From: Microtetraspora sp. NBRC 16547
GTDB lineage: Bacteria > Actinomycetota > Actinomycetes > Streptosporangiales > Streptosporangiaceae
DNA: 64,000 nt
Assembly: GCF_030268965.1 (NCBI RefSeq)
Contig: NZ_BSSE01000009.1
Span: 1-64,000, forward strand
Direction: 5' to 3'
The notes beneath the pieces are model-generated. The model did no database searches. It saw only the letters and a program-made list of their open reading frames with translations, and had not been told where the DNA came from. The position numbers and the translations under genes were made by a program. Within the stretch, counting starts at the first letter, position 1. Each line of letters opens with the position of its first letter. Of the stretch, positions 26,520 through 34,694 are shown one piece after another.

Positions 26520-27782
26520 GTGCGGATCCAGGCGAGCATCGTCTCGGAAACGTCCCGCAACCCCGGTGCCGACACACCGGTCGGGTACGCCCGGGTATCC
26601 ACCCGCGGCCAAGACCACCAGTGCGGCGCCGAGGGTGTCGTGTGCGACAGCGTCACCCGCTGGTTGGCGCACGAGCCATTCGGGTGGCGGCCGACGACGC
26701 TGCTGATCAGGGTGCGCCGCTACCGGTGCCCGGGCTGCAGGCACGTGTGGCGGCAGGACACCTCCAAGGCAGCGGCTCCGCGCTCGAGGTTTTCCCGGGC
26801 GGCGGTGACCTGGGCGTTGGTCGCTCTGGTGTGTCAGCACCTGACCGTGGCCCGGGTCACCGAGGCACTGGGCGTGGCGTGGAGTACCGCGAACGACGCC
26901 ATCCTGGCCGAGGGGCAACGCGTCTTGATCAGCGACCCGCACTGGTTCGACGGGATGAGCGTGATCGGCGTGGACGAGCATGTGTGGCGGCGCACCCGCC
27001 ACGGCGACAAGTACGTGACCGTGATCATCGACCTGACCCCGGTGCGCGGCGGGACGGGCCCGGCACGACTGCTGGACATAGTCGAGGGCTGCTCGAAGCA
27101 GTCGTTCAAGAAGTGGCTCGCCGACCGGCCCAAGACCTGGCAAGCGAACATCGACGTCGTGGCGATGGACGGGTTCACCGGATTCAAGACCGCAGCCGCC
27201 GAGGAACTGCAGGACGCCGTGACGGCCATGGGCCTGTTCCACGTCGTGCGCCTTGCTGGCGAAGCTCTGGACCGGTGCCGGCGACGGGTCCAGCAGGAAC
27301 TGCACGGCCACCGCGGCCTGGCCTCCGATCCGCTCTACCGGGCACGGCGCACCCTGCACACCGGAGCCGGCCTGCTCACCGACCGGCAGGCCGCCCACCT
27401 GACCGACCTGTTCGCCACCGAGGAGCACGTGCCGGTCGAGGTGACCTGGGGCATCTACCAACGCATCGCCGCCTACCGGCACCCCGACCCGAAGCGTGGG
27501 CGCGAACTCATGACCGAGCTCCTCGAGTCGGTCAGCCACGGTGTTCCCGACGCACTGGTCGAGATCATCAGCCTCGGGCGAACACTGAAGAAGTGGGCCG
27601 TGGACGTGCTGGCGTTCTTCGACAGACCCGGCACGAGCAACGGGCCCACGGAGGCGATCAACGGCAGGCTCGAGCACCTGGGCGGCTCCGCGCTCGGCTT
27701 CCGCAACCTCACGCACTACATCGCCAGATCCCTCCCGGAGACCGGCGGCTTCAGGAAGCAGCTACACCCTCAATTGGGATGA
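26520..27782 (+). CDS. ISL3-family transposase fused to the N-terminus of a serine recombinase remnant
   Basis: A 420-aa ORF. Residues ~35-400 are an ISL3-family DDE transposase: zinc ribbon RYRCPGCRHVW, D in VIGVDEHVWRR, D in DVVAMDGFTGFK, and E in SNGPTEAINGRLEHL. It ends in NLTHYIARSLPETG. Residues ~20-34 (PVGYARVSTRGQDHQ) are instead the start of a resolvase/invertase, joined in frame to CGAEGVVCDSV of the ISL3 protein. A short N-terminal part of the ISL3 transposase is therefore missing, and the element's left end is not seen. The right end, near 27787, lies inside the truncated methyltransferase gene on the minus strand. Activity is doubtful. Confidence 0.8.
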   Translation: MRIQASIVSETSRNPGADTPVGYARVSTRGQDHQCGAEGVVCDSVTRWLAHEPFGWRPTTLLIRVRRYRCPGCRHVWRQDTSKAAAPRSRFSRAAVTWALVALVCQHLTVARVTEALGVAWSTANDAILAEGQRVLISDPHWFDGMSVIGVDEHVWRRTRHGDKYVTVIIDLTPVRGGTGPARLLDIVEGCSKQSFKKWLADRPKTWQANIDVVAMDGFTGFKTAAAEELQDAVTAMGLFHVVRLAGEALDRCRRRVQQELHGHRGLASDPLYRARRTLHTGAGLLTDRQAAHLTDLFATEEHVPVEVTWGIYQRIAAYRHPDPKRGRELMTELLESVSHGVPDALVEIISLGRTLKKWAVDVLAFFDRPGTSNGPTEAINGRLEHLGGSALGFRNLTHYIARSLPETGGFRKQLHPQLG

Positions 27783-28329
27783 GCCGCTTTGGCCAGGAGG
27801 ACACGGATGGTTTCCAGCGCTGAATGGGCACCCGGTCACCGAAAGGGAGGGTAAGCCAGTTCGAGTGAGCCCAGCGGCCGGGGTGGGGGACGCTGAAGGC
27901 CAGCAGCCCGCCAGGCCGCAACGCGGCGGCGATCGCCGGGAGCAGACGCTCAGGTGGTGCGAGCCCCACCGCACCGAAGACGGAGTAGCAGATGTCGCAC
28001 TCCACCTCGCCGAGGAAGTCGATGGCGTCGGCCACGGTGAAGGTGATGCCAGCCAGATGGCCGTAGCGGTTGCGGGCCCGTTCGATCTGGGCGTCGGCGA
28101 TGTCGATGCCCGTCACGATGGCGCCGAGCGTGAGGAGGTACGCGGCGTGGTGGCCGGGGCCGCAGCCGAGATCGATGACCGTGCGGCCGGTGAGATCACC
28201 GAGGATCTCCGCTCCCGGCCCTACGCCTGGGTGCTGCCCCCAATATATCCGCGGCGGTGCAGGAGACGGTCCTTGAGGTTCGGTGGTCTGGCGCTGGCGG
28301 GCGTGCTCCTGCCAGGCCGCCCGGTTCAT
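27751..28329 (-). pseudogene. SAM-dependent methyltransferase, 3' end cut off by the ISL3 element
   Basis: A 192-residue frame with a clear class I fold: motif I VIDLGCGPGHHAAYLL, TGIDIADAQIERAR, DAIDFLGEVECDICYSVFGA and IAAALRPGGLLAFSVPHPG. After FGDRVPIQRW the sequence runs into the right end of the neighbouring ISL3 element, and the last ~15 residues (PIEGVAAS) are encoded by it. Intact relatives continue for another 50 or more residues, so this copy is probably truncated. The start ATG 28329 overlaps the phosphotransferase stop (ATGA). Confidence 0.72.
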
Positions 28330-29243
28330 GGCGCGAGCAGGCGTACCGCGTCTGCGAGGTGGCGGCGGACGGCCGTGAGATAGGCGGGGTCGGTTGCGGG
28401 GTCGGCGATCCAGTGCACGGCCTGGTCCATGAACCACTCGGTGATCCATACGCGGTGCCAGCCCAGCGCCCAAGACTCTGCGCTCAGGCCGCCGCGTCGC
28501 GCCTGAGCGTCGCGATGGCCGCCGGCTGCGATGTAGGAGTCGATCAGGTCACCGGCCCGCACGGGGTCGGCCACTTCGAGGGTGCCGGGCCAGGAGGCCA
28601 GATCGAGCAGGCCGGGACCGTTGAACGCGCGGGCGAAGTCCAGCAGCCGCCACCCGCTCTCCCCGATGTGCAGCGAGCTGGGGTGGAACTCCGAATGGCA
28701 CAGCCCGAACGGTGCCAGTTCCGCCCCCTGGGATCGCGCCGAGGCCGCGGTCTCCAGCGCGGCGAGCATGTCGGCGATGTCGTCGGTGTGCGCCCAGCGT
28801 CCTACCTGGCGCAGGTAGTCCAGGTGCGCGAGCGCTCGTGTGGGGAGCCTGCGCAGCCCGGCCTCGCCGAGGGTGATCGGAAGGAGTTCCGATGCGCGTA
28901 CGGCGTGCAGGCGTACCGCGGCTTCGGCTCCGTCGCGGTCGTCTGCTTCGCGTACGGGCCGGCCGAGGTCTTCCATCACCATGCCGAGGATGCGCTTGCT
29001 GACGGCGGAGCCGTACAGGATCGGAACGGGCACGCCGTAGGCGGCGGCGAGCATGAGCGCCTGGTCCTCTGTGGTGAACGGCTCGGCGGCGTACTTGAAG
29101 ATGGCGGTGGCGCCGCCGGGGAAGTGCAGGCGTTCTACGGCAGATAGGGACCAGGCGCGCATCGGCTCGCGTTTCGGCGCGCTGTCGAATCCCGCCGCAG
29201 CGCATATCTGGGCGCACAGCCGCGTGACCGTCGCCTCGTTCAT
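28326..29243 (-). CDS. Aminoglycoside-phosphotransferase-like kinase (APH family)
   Basis: A 305-aa small-molecule kinase-like protein. Landmarks are GGATAIFKYAAEPFTTEDQA (nucleotide loop and Lys), LCHSEFHPSSLHIGESGWRL, which stands where APH enzymes have HxDxxxxN, and LLDFARAFNGPGLLDLASWP, corresponding to the metal-binding D-x-D region. The catalytic-loop Asp is replaced (HSEFHPSS), so enzyme activity is uncertain. ATG 29243 has GGAAGGAG upstream. It lies in one minus-strand operon with module copy B (upstream) and the methyltransferase. Confidence 0.75.
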   Translation of the reverse strand: MNEATVTRLCAQICAAAGFDSAPKREPMRAWSLSAVERLHFPGGATAIFKYAAEPFTTEDQALMLAAAYGVPVPILYGSAVSKRILGMVMEDLGRPVREADDRDGAEAAVRLHAVRASELLPITLGEAGLRRLPTRALAHLDYLRQVGRWAHTDDIADMLAALETAASARSQGAELAPFGLCHSEFHPSSLHIGESGWRLLDFARAFNGPGLLDLASWPGTLEVADPVRAGDLIDSYIAAGGHRDAQARRGGLSAESWALGWHRVWITEWFMDQAVHWIADPATDPAYLTAVRRHLADAVRLLAP

Positions 29244-29311
29244 CGAGTCTTCTCCTTCCGGGAGCAGGGGCTGTACGGCTCCGCGTGGGAGCCGTACAGC
29301 CTGTGGCGTGG

Positions 29312-30058
29312 TCAGGCGGCGCGGCAGGCGTACACCTTGGCGAGCCACTCCTGGCGGAAGCCGGCCAGCTCGGCGCGGAAGGTCTCCATCGAGGCGCCGT
29401 ACGGCACGCAGGCTCCGCCGGACTGGTCGGGCACGGACTGGCAGCCGTGGACCAGCCGTCCACCGAGGGCGGCGTGGGCCTTGATGGACTCGATGCGGCG
29501 GTACTCGTTGAACCAGGTGCCGTGGTAGACCTCGTCCAGCATGCCGCCCTCGTCCTCGTCGAGGTCGAAGACGACGCTGGTGGCGGCGGGGAAGAACCAG
29601 CACGGGCCGACGTTGGAGATGTGCCCGTCGAGTTCGACCTTGTTCAGGGCCATGAAGGTCGCGGCCTCGCGCAGCATCCGCAGGTGTTCGGCGGTGACCT
29701 GGGGCAGGCCGAGGGCGGGCAGGTGCTCGTCCCGGAAGAGGTAGCTGTAGACGTCCCAGGCGGTGGACAGCACGAGCCCGGCGTCGGAGGTGGAGAAGCC
29801 GTAGGTCTTCACGAAGTCGAGGGCGAGCTGCTCGACGGTGGTCTCGGTGGTCTCCTCGCAGGTGAGGAGTTCGCTGCTGACGATCTGCCAGTCGCACAGC
29901 AGCCAGGTGGAGGTCTCGAACCGGAAGAAGTACGTCTCGGGCTCGACGGTGATGGTGGTGCCGTTCACGGTGATGCCGGGGATGCGGTTCCAGCGCGGGT
30001 CGAACGCGACCGGCAGCTGCACGCCGAACCCGGTACGCGTTTGGGTGTTCGGGGACAT
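29312..30058 (-). CDS. Conserved hypothetical protein (copy B of a duplicated module)
   Basis: A 248-aa protein closely related along its whole length to the product of 8584-9306. Shared blocks include FGVQLPVAFDPRWNRIPGI, EYGFSTSDAGLVLSTAWDVY-like (here TYGFSTSDAGLVLSTAWDVY) and MLREAATFMALNKVELDGHI. No known domain is recognised. It starts at ATG 30058 (MSPNTQTRTGFG). It is followed by a kinase-like gene and a methyltransferase, which gives this copy the look of a small modification gene cluster under GntR control. Confidence 0.72.
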   Translation of the reverse strand: MSPNTQTRTGFGVQLPVAFDPRWNRIPGITVNGTTITVEPETYFFRFETSTWLLCDWQIVSSELLTCEETTETTVEQLALDFVKTYGFSTSDAGLVLSTAWDVYSYLFRDEHLPALGLPQVTAEHLRMLREAATFMALNKVELDGHISNVGPCWFFPAATSVVFDLDEDEGGMLDEVYHGTWFNEYRRIESIKAHAALGGRLVHGCQSVPDQSGGACVPYGASMETFRAELAGFRQEWLAKVYACRAA

Positions 30059-30102
30059 TGCTCGTACTCCTTCGTTCGTGTGATGACGGGGTGAAGGGGG
30101 AG

Positions 30103-30459
30103 CTATCGGGTCTGGCCCAGCAGCAGGTGGTGCCACAGCCGTTCGGCTTTCGCGGCAAGGAGCCAGGGACCCTCGTGGACGACCGGACCATCAGGTCCTC
30201 GGACGGTGCGGCGGATGAAGGTCAGCCCGCCGGCCTGGCACAGCTCGTAGATCGTCGCCTTGCATTCGCAGGTGTGCTCGCGCACCCGGATGCGGCTGCT
30301 GCGCGAGGTCGGGGCGACCCAGCGGATCTTGTCGTGTTGCTTCTGCGTGGGGGCGACATGGAGGCCGTGGTATCCGGTGAGAAGGGCCTTCGCGTCACGC
30401 TGTTGCGGCGGGTCGCGGATTGCCGGTTGTTCCGCGAGCGCTGTGCCGTATCCGGTCAT
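30103..30459 (-). CDS. Small conserved protein with C-x-C motif (copy B of a duplicated module)
   Basis: A 118-aa protein whose C-terminal ~65 residues are nearly the same as those of the protein at 8185-8544 (REHTCECKATIYELCQAGGL, FIRRTVRGPDGPVVHEGPWL). The N-terminal part is diverged (MTGYGTALAEQPAIRDPPQQ). ATG 30459 is the first gene of a minus-strand operon that ends at 27751. A likely operator lies 70 bp upstream, between this gene and the GntR gene. Confidence 0.7.
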   Translation of the reverse strand: MTGYGTALAEQPAIRDPPQQRDAKALLTGYHGLHVAPTQKQHDKIRWVAPTSRSSRIRVREHTCECKATIYELCQAGGLTFIRRTVRGPDGPVVHEGPWLLAAKAERLWHHLLLGQTR

Positions 30460-30529
30460 TGCCGCCTTTTCCTGGAGATATCGAACGCCGTGGAGGTGCT
30501 TGCCCTCTGGTCGATTCTCATCTGCTCGA

Positions 30530-30566
30530 CTAGAGGAGTTGCTGGGCTCCTTTATGACTCCTCTAG
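30530..30566. promoter_or_regulatory. Perfect 10-bp inverted repeat, likely GntR operator
   Basis: CTAGAGGAGT at 30530-30539 and its reverse complement ACTCCTCTAG at 30557-30566 are separated by 17 bp. The repeat sits between the stop of the GntR gene and the start of the module-B operon (30459). Dyads of this kind are usual for GntR-type dimers, so it is the best candidate for an operator controlling that operon. The link is inference. Confidence 0.55.
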
Positions 30567-30582
30567 ATGAGTTCGTCAAGCG

Positions 30583-31368
30583 TTATCGCGCGGGAAGTTC
30601 GTAGGTCAGCATGTAGGCGTCGCTGGACATCACGGTGTCGCACACTTCGACCGCGCGGCCGTTGGTGGCGTAAGCCGTACGGACCAGGTGGAACACGGGA
30701 ACGCCGGGAGCGAGCCGCAGCGCCTTGGCCTCGTCGCGCATGGGCATCCGGGACTTGATCTCTTCGATGAAGTGGTCGAGCTGGAAGCCGAGCTCCTCCA
30801 GGCGGGCGTAGATGCCGCCCGGCCCGCTGTCGGGCTGCATGATCGGCGTGCCTTTGGCGATCTCGGCGGGGATGTACGACACCGCGGTCTCGACCGGCTG
30901 ACCGTTGATCAGGTAGCGCCTGGATCGCACGATCACACGGTCCCTTGTCGCGAGTCCGAGCCGTTCGGCGATGTCGGGCGTTGGCGCGGTTTCAGTGATC
31001 TTTATGGAGTCGACGGAGGGCGTGCCGCCAGCTTCCTCTGTCTCGGCGATGAAGGCCGCCTTGCCCTGGTCGCGATGGCGGCGGGCGAATCTGTCGGAGG
31101 CGAGCCGCCGCACCGGGGGATGGGAGCGGACGAACACGCCCCTGCCGTGCTCGGCGACGGTGAGCCCTTCGCTTTGCAGGACCTGCAGTGCGTTGCGGAT
31201 GGTCATCCGGGCGACACCGTAGTGCTCCATGAGCCGGGCCTCGGAGGGCACCTTGTCGCCCTGGGCGAGAGCGCCGCGCTCGATCGCGTCGCGGAGATGG
31301 TCGGCGATCTGACGGAAGACCGCCCGGTCGCTGGTCGGGTCCAGATCCGGCAGCGACAGCTCCGCCAC
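30583..31368 (-). CDS. GntR-family (HutC/FadR-like effector domain) transcriptional regulator
   Basis: A 261-aa regulator. The N-terminal winged HTH has the GntR pattern: AVFRQIADHLRDAIERGALA, KVPSEARLMEHYGVARMTIR, NALQVLQSEGLTVAEHGRGV. The C-terminal ~150 residues form a UTRA (HutC-type) ligand domain: VIVRSRRYLINGQPVETAVS and FHLVRTAYATNGRAVEVCD. GTG 31368, with GAGGAG 8 bp upstream, is preferred; an ATG eight codons earlier (31392) within TACATACATGTA is the alternative. It diverges from the Nudix gene and precedes the module-B operon on the same strand. Confidence 0.88.
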   Translation of the reverse strand: MAELSLPDLDPTSDRAVFRQIADHLRDAIERGALAQGDKVPSEARLMEHYGVARMTIRNALQVLQSEGLTVAEHGRGVFVRSHPPVRRLASDRFARRHRDQGKAAFIAETEEAGGTPSVDSIKITETAPTPDIAERLGLATRDRVIVRSRRYLINGQPVETAVSYIPAEIAKGTPIMQPDSGPGGIYARLEELGFQLDHFIEEIKSRMPMRDEAKALRLAPGVPVFHLVRTAYATNGRAVEVCDTVMSSDAYMLTYELPAR

Positions 31369-31431
31369 AGGCCAACTCCTCAACTCGTACATACATGTAG
31401 GGTCGAGGATAGCCACCTGGGGAGGTCGGGG

Positions 31432-31884
31432 ATGGATCATCCGAACATGCACTCGGTCAGTGTGTCCGGCGTGATCCTCGACGGGCAGGGGCGGGCTCTG
31501 CTGATCCAGCGTCGCGACAACGGCCACTGGGAGGCACCCGGCGGGGTCCTGGAACGCGACGAGGACATCATCTCTGGCCTGCTGCGCGAGGTCCACGAGG
31601 AGACCGGCCTTGACGTGGTCCCCCATGCGATGACCGGCGTGTACAAGAACATGACCCGCGGCATCATCGCCCTCGTCTTCCGCTGCGAGGCCGTCGGAGG
31701 GGAGTTGAGCGTGAACGATGAGGCCCGCGCGTTCCGCTGGGCCACCGCCGACGAGGTACGCGACCTGGCCACCGAGGCCTACGCCGTCCGCGTCCTGGAC
31801 GCCATCCAGGCCCTGTCCTCGCCCGCCGTACGAGCCCACGACGGCGTCCGCATCACCGGCGACCGCGCTCTACTCCCGAGATAG
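31432..31884 (+). CDS. Nudix hydrolase
   Basis: A 150-aa pyrophosphohydrolase with a perfect Nudix box at residues 38-60: G38, E44, then R52-E53, E56-E57 and G59 (GGVLERDEDI ... REVHEETGL). The N-terminal strand SVSGVILDGQGRALLIQRRD and LVFRCEAVGGEL are typical. The substrate cannot be told from sequence. It starts at ATG 31432 after GGGGAGGTCGGGG. It diverges from the GntR regulator across 63 bp containing TACATACATGTA, and it ends 51 bp before CRISPR array 1. Confidence 0.87.
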   Translation: MDHPNMHSVSVSGVILDGQGRALLIQRRDNGHWEAPGGVLERDEDIISGLLREVHEETGLDVVPHAMTGVYKNMTRGIIALVFRCEAVGGELSVNDEARAFRWATADEVRDLATEAYAVRVLDAIQALSSPAVRAHDGVRITGDRALLPR

Positions 31885-31935
31885 CTGGTGCGTCCCCGAG
31901 CGCCGGCGGCAGGAAAAATGCCATCTGCCCGTGGA

Positions 31936-34295
31936 GCAGCGGTCCCTCGTAGGGGCGATGAGGACTCATGTCCTTCTGCCTAATCCAGCTCAGAAAGGCG
32001 TTGCGACCCTGGTAGGGGCCATGAGGACAGGTCATCGAGCGGGCTGAGCAGCTCGCCCGAGACTTCGCGTTGTGACCCCTCGTAGAGGCGATGAGGACCA
32101 CCCTCAACCAGATCATCAGCGTCTACAGCCTTCACGGGTTGCGACCCCTGGTAGGGGCGATGAGGACGTCAAGCACTGGAGTAACGCAAAGTAATGGAAT
32201 TCATGTTGCGACCCCTCGTAGGGGCGATGAGGACGCCCGTGCGAGCTGTCGCTTGCGCTGCTGGACGACGGTTGCGACCCCTCGTAGGGGCGATGAGGAC
32301 TGCGCGCGTGCAGCGCGCTCCCGGTCGAGTTCATGTTGCGACCCCGGTTAGGGGCGATGAGGACTCCGCTTGGAGATCCCCGGGCACGAGCGTTGCGACC
32401 CCTCGTAGGGGCGATGAGGACTTCAGCAGCTCTGAGCCCAACCTTCAGAACATCCGTTGCGACCTCTCGTAGGGGCGATGAGGACGGCGATCAGAATAAG
32501 GATTGGGGCGATGAGTACTGTTGCGACCCCTCGTAGGGGCGATGAGGACCCTGAGCATGACCGTCTGGACCGAGGAAGAGGCCCGGTTGCGACCCCTCGT
32601 AGGGGCGATGAGGACTGCCCTGGCCGAAATCGGCCGAGCAATCAAGGCGTTGCGACCCCTCGTAGGGGCGATGAGGACTCGTGGAGGCGAAGCTCCGCCA
32701 GGAGAACGCGAAGTTGCGACCCCTCGTAGGGGCGATGAGGACAGCGCTCGGTTGCGACCCCTCGTAGGGGCGATGAGGACACGCTCGTCCTGGCTCTGAT
32801 CAGGCATCTCCCCCTGTTGCGACCCCTCGTAGGGGCGATGAGGACACACGACCGACACGGGCGGCTCCAGCGATTGGGGGTTGCGACCCCTCGTAGGGGC
32901 GATGAGGACCGCCATGCGCAGGATGCGCGGGCCGCTCTCGCCGTGTTGCGACCCCTCGTAGGGGCGATGAGGACCCTACGGCCGGTGGTCTGGTCCACCC
33001 AGTAGATGGTTGCGACCCCTCGTAGGGGCGATGAGGACGCCGAACGCGTACGCCTTGGCCTGTGCCCAGTCGTGTTGCGACCCCTCGTAGGGGCGATGAG
33101 GACTCGGGCTCCAGTACGGCCTGGCCTCCAAGATCTCAGGTTGCGACCCCTCGTAGGGGCGATGAGGACCGGATCATCAAGAAGCGCATCGCGGAGCTTT
33201 GCGCGTTGCGACCCCTCGTAGGGGCGATGAGGACACCGGCATCGACCAGATCGAGCAGCCGGCAGAGAAGTTGCGACCCCTCGTAGGGGCGATGAGGACG
33301 GGCGGACGTCATCTACGTCTGTACCTACGCCCGGTTGCGACCCCTCGTAGGGGCGATGAGGACTCGCCTACGGCATGACCCCGGACATCCGGCCCGGGTT
33401 GCGACCCCTCGTAGGGGCGATGAGGACGTGGGAAGCGCTCTGCACGATGGAGGCCGATGTTGAGTTGCGACCCCTCGTAGGGGCGATGAGGACCCCGGCG
33501 CCTGTACGACCACTACGGCCGGTACCTCCTCCCGTTGCGACCCCTCGTAGGGGCGATGAGGACCCCAAGACCGGCAGGAAGGTCTGACCGACTGTGATGT
33601 TGCGACCCCTCGTAGGGGCGATGAGGACCGGGACGGCTCACTGCAGTTCTGGGTGGACAAGGTGTTGCGACCCCTCGTAGGGGCGATGAGGACCGGACTT
33701 GCCCATGCCCGGCCGGGCGCCGACCACGAGTTGCGACCCCTCGTAGGGGCCATGAGGACTCTGGTGACCGGACGGCTGCGTCGCGGTCGCCTGGCGGATC
33801 TACCGGGTGTTGCGACCCCTCGTAGGGGCGATGAGGACCGCGACCCTACCCGGTCGAAACCGGGGATGGTTTCGGGTTGCGACCCCTCGTAGGGGCGATG
33901 AGGACTTCATCTGGCTAAGGTGACGGCTCAGTTTGTCGCGTTGCGACCCCTCGTAGGGGCGATGAGGACTGCGTGCGATTTCAGCCCCTCAGCCGGGACC
34001 ACATCGTTGCGACCCCTCGTAGGGGCGATGAGGACGGTATTGGGCCAAATGCTGCTTGAGCATCGCATTGTTGCGACCCCTCGTAGGGGCGATGAGGACG
34101 ACCGCGCGTTCTGCTACCGCTGGCAGAAGAAGAAGTTGCGACCCCTCGTAGGGGCGATGAGGACCCCAACCCGCAAATCTGGTTCACCGGGACGCCTCCG
34201 TTGCGACCCCTCGTAGGGGCGATGAGGACCGGCGGCGAGCTGCTCATCATCGATGACATCGCGACGTTGCGACCCCTCGTAGGGGCGATGAGGAC
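31936..34295 (-). CRISPR. CRISPR array 1: 37 repeats, 36 spacers, transcribed leftward
   Basis: Repeats are 30 nt. On the plus strand they begin GTTGCGACCCC, have loop TCGTA and end GGGGCGATGAGGAC. The sense strand is therefore minus, ending TCGCAAC, which fits the 8-nt 5' handle of type I-B/III crRNAs. The leftmost copies are degenerate (31936-31965, 32000-32028, 32069-32098), and the right end abuts a leader shared with array 2; both place the leader on the right. Most spacers are 34-40 nt. Exceptions are an 8-nt spacer (32743-32750) and a spacer holding half a repeat (32486-32519). Long ORFs across the array are artefacts of the periodic sequence. Confidence 0.98.
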
Positions 34296-34424
34296 CCCAC
34301 GGTAAAGGCGCAGGTCACTGGCCTGATTATCGTGGGCCACGTATGGTGTTTTGCAGCGAACCTTCGGTTGTGCAGAAAACCCGGGAGGTCTGCTGCAAAA
34401 CTCATGATCAAATTGCACGTTCGG
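34296..34424 (-). promoter_or_regulatory. Leader of CRISPR array 1
   Basis: A 129-bp gap between cas2 and the first repeat. Read on the minus strand, the 22 nt next to the repeat match 20 of 22 positions of the array 2 leader (core GACCTGCNCCTTTAC). A 52-nt imperfect palindrome at 34349-34400, bounded by TTTTGCAG and CTGCAAAA, lies exactly 53 nt from the repeat, as in array 2. It should contain the array promoter and integration signals for Cas1-Cas2. Confidence 0.85.
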
Positions 34425-34688
34425 TCACAGGATATCGCTGGGAGCAGGTTGGGCGACGCCCCATTCCTGGCGCTCCGGAGTCGTCCCGGGCGGGAATGTG
34501 AAGACGAGCACGCTGTCGTATCCGGCGTCGATCACATCCTCGACCGCGTGGCGAAAACGCCGGAGCTGTGCCGCGCTCAGCGCGCCCTCGAAGACGCTTC
34601 TCTGCACGTGGTGGAGGTATTGGCGGCACAGACGCAGGATGGCGGCGTTGCGTTTCGCCAGGGTGTCGTAGACGACCACGACATACAC
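34425..34688 (-). CDS. cas2: CRISPR adaptation protein Cas2
   Basis: An 87-aa ferredoxin-fold protein that forms the centre of the Cas1-Cas2 integrase. MYVVVVYDTLAKRN carries the conserved strand-1 Asp (D8). RLCRQYLHHVQRSVFEGALS is the canonical second segment, and GYDSVLVFTFPPG follows. It is the last gene of the type I-B operon, 6 bp after cas1, and lies immediately before the leader of array 1. Confidence 0.95.
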   Translation of the reverse strand: MYVVVVYDTLAKRNAAILRLCRQYLHHVQRSVFEGALSAAQLRRFRHAVEDVIDAGYDSVLVFTFPPGTTPERQEWGVAQPAPSDIL

Positions 34689-34694
34689 GTGACC

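Noticed and set aside
25452-27716. 754-aa open frame on the minus strand
   Set aside because: It lies antisense to the methyltransferase and ISL3 transposase genes, both with strong motifs.
28326-29243. Functional aminoglycoside resistance
   Set aside because: The fold is APH-like, but the catalytic HxD is not kept (HSEFHPSS), so a resistance claim is not supported.
29312-30191. Long upstream extension of the phosphotransferase frame
   Set aside because: It runs through the module-B gene in another frame. The ATG at 29243 with its own ribosome site is the real start.
32091-34216. Many 60-150-aa frames with repeated RPLVGAMRT or VATPRRGDED
   Set aside because: They are translations of the CRISPR repeats and spacers, with no start sites or coding bias. 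The same holds for 42.4-44.4 kb.
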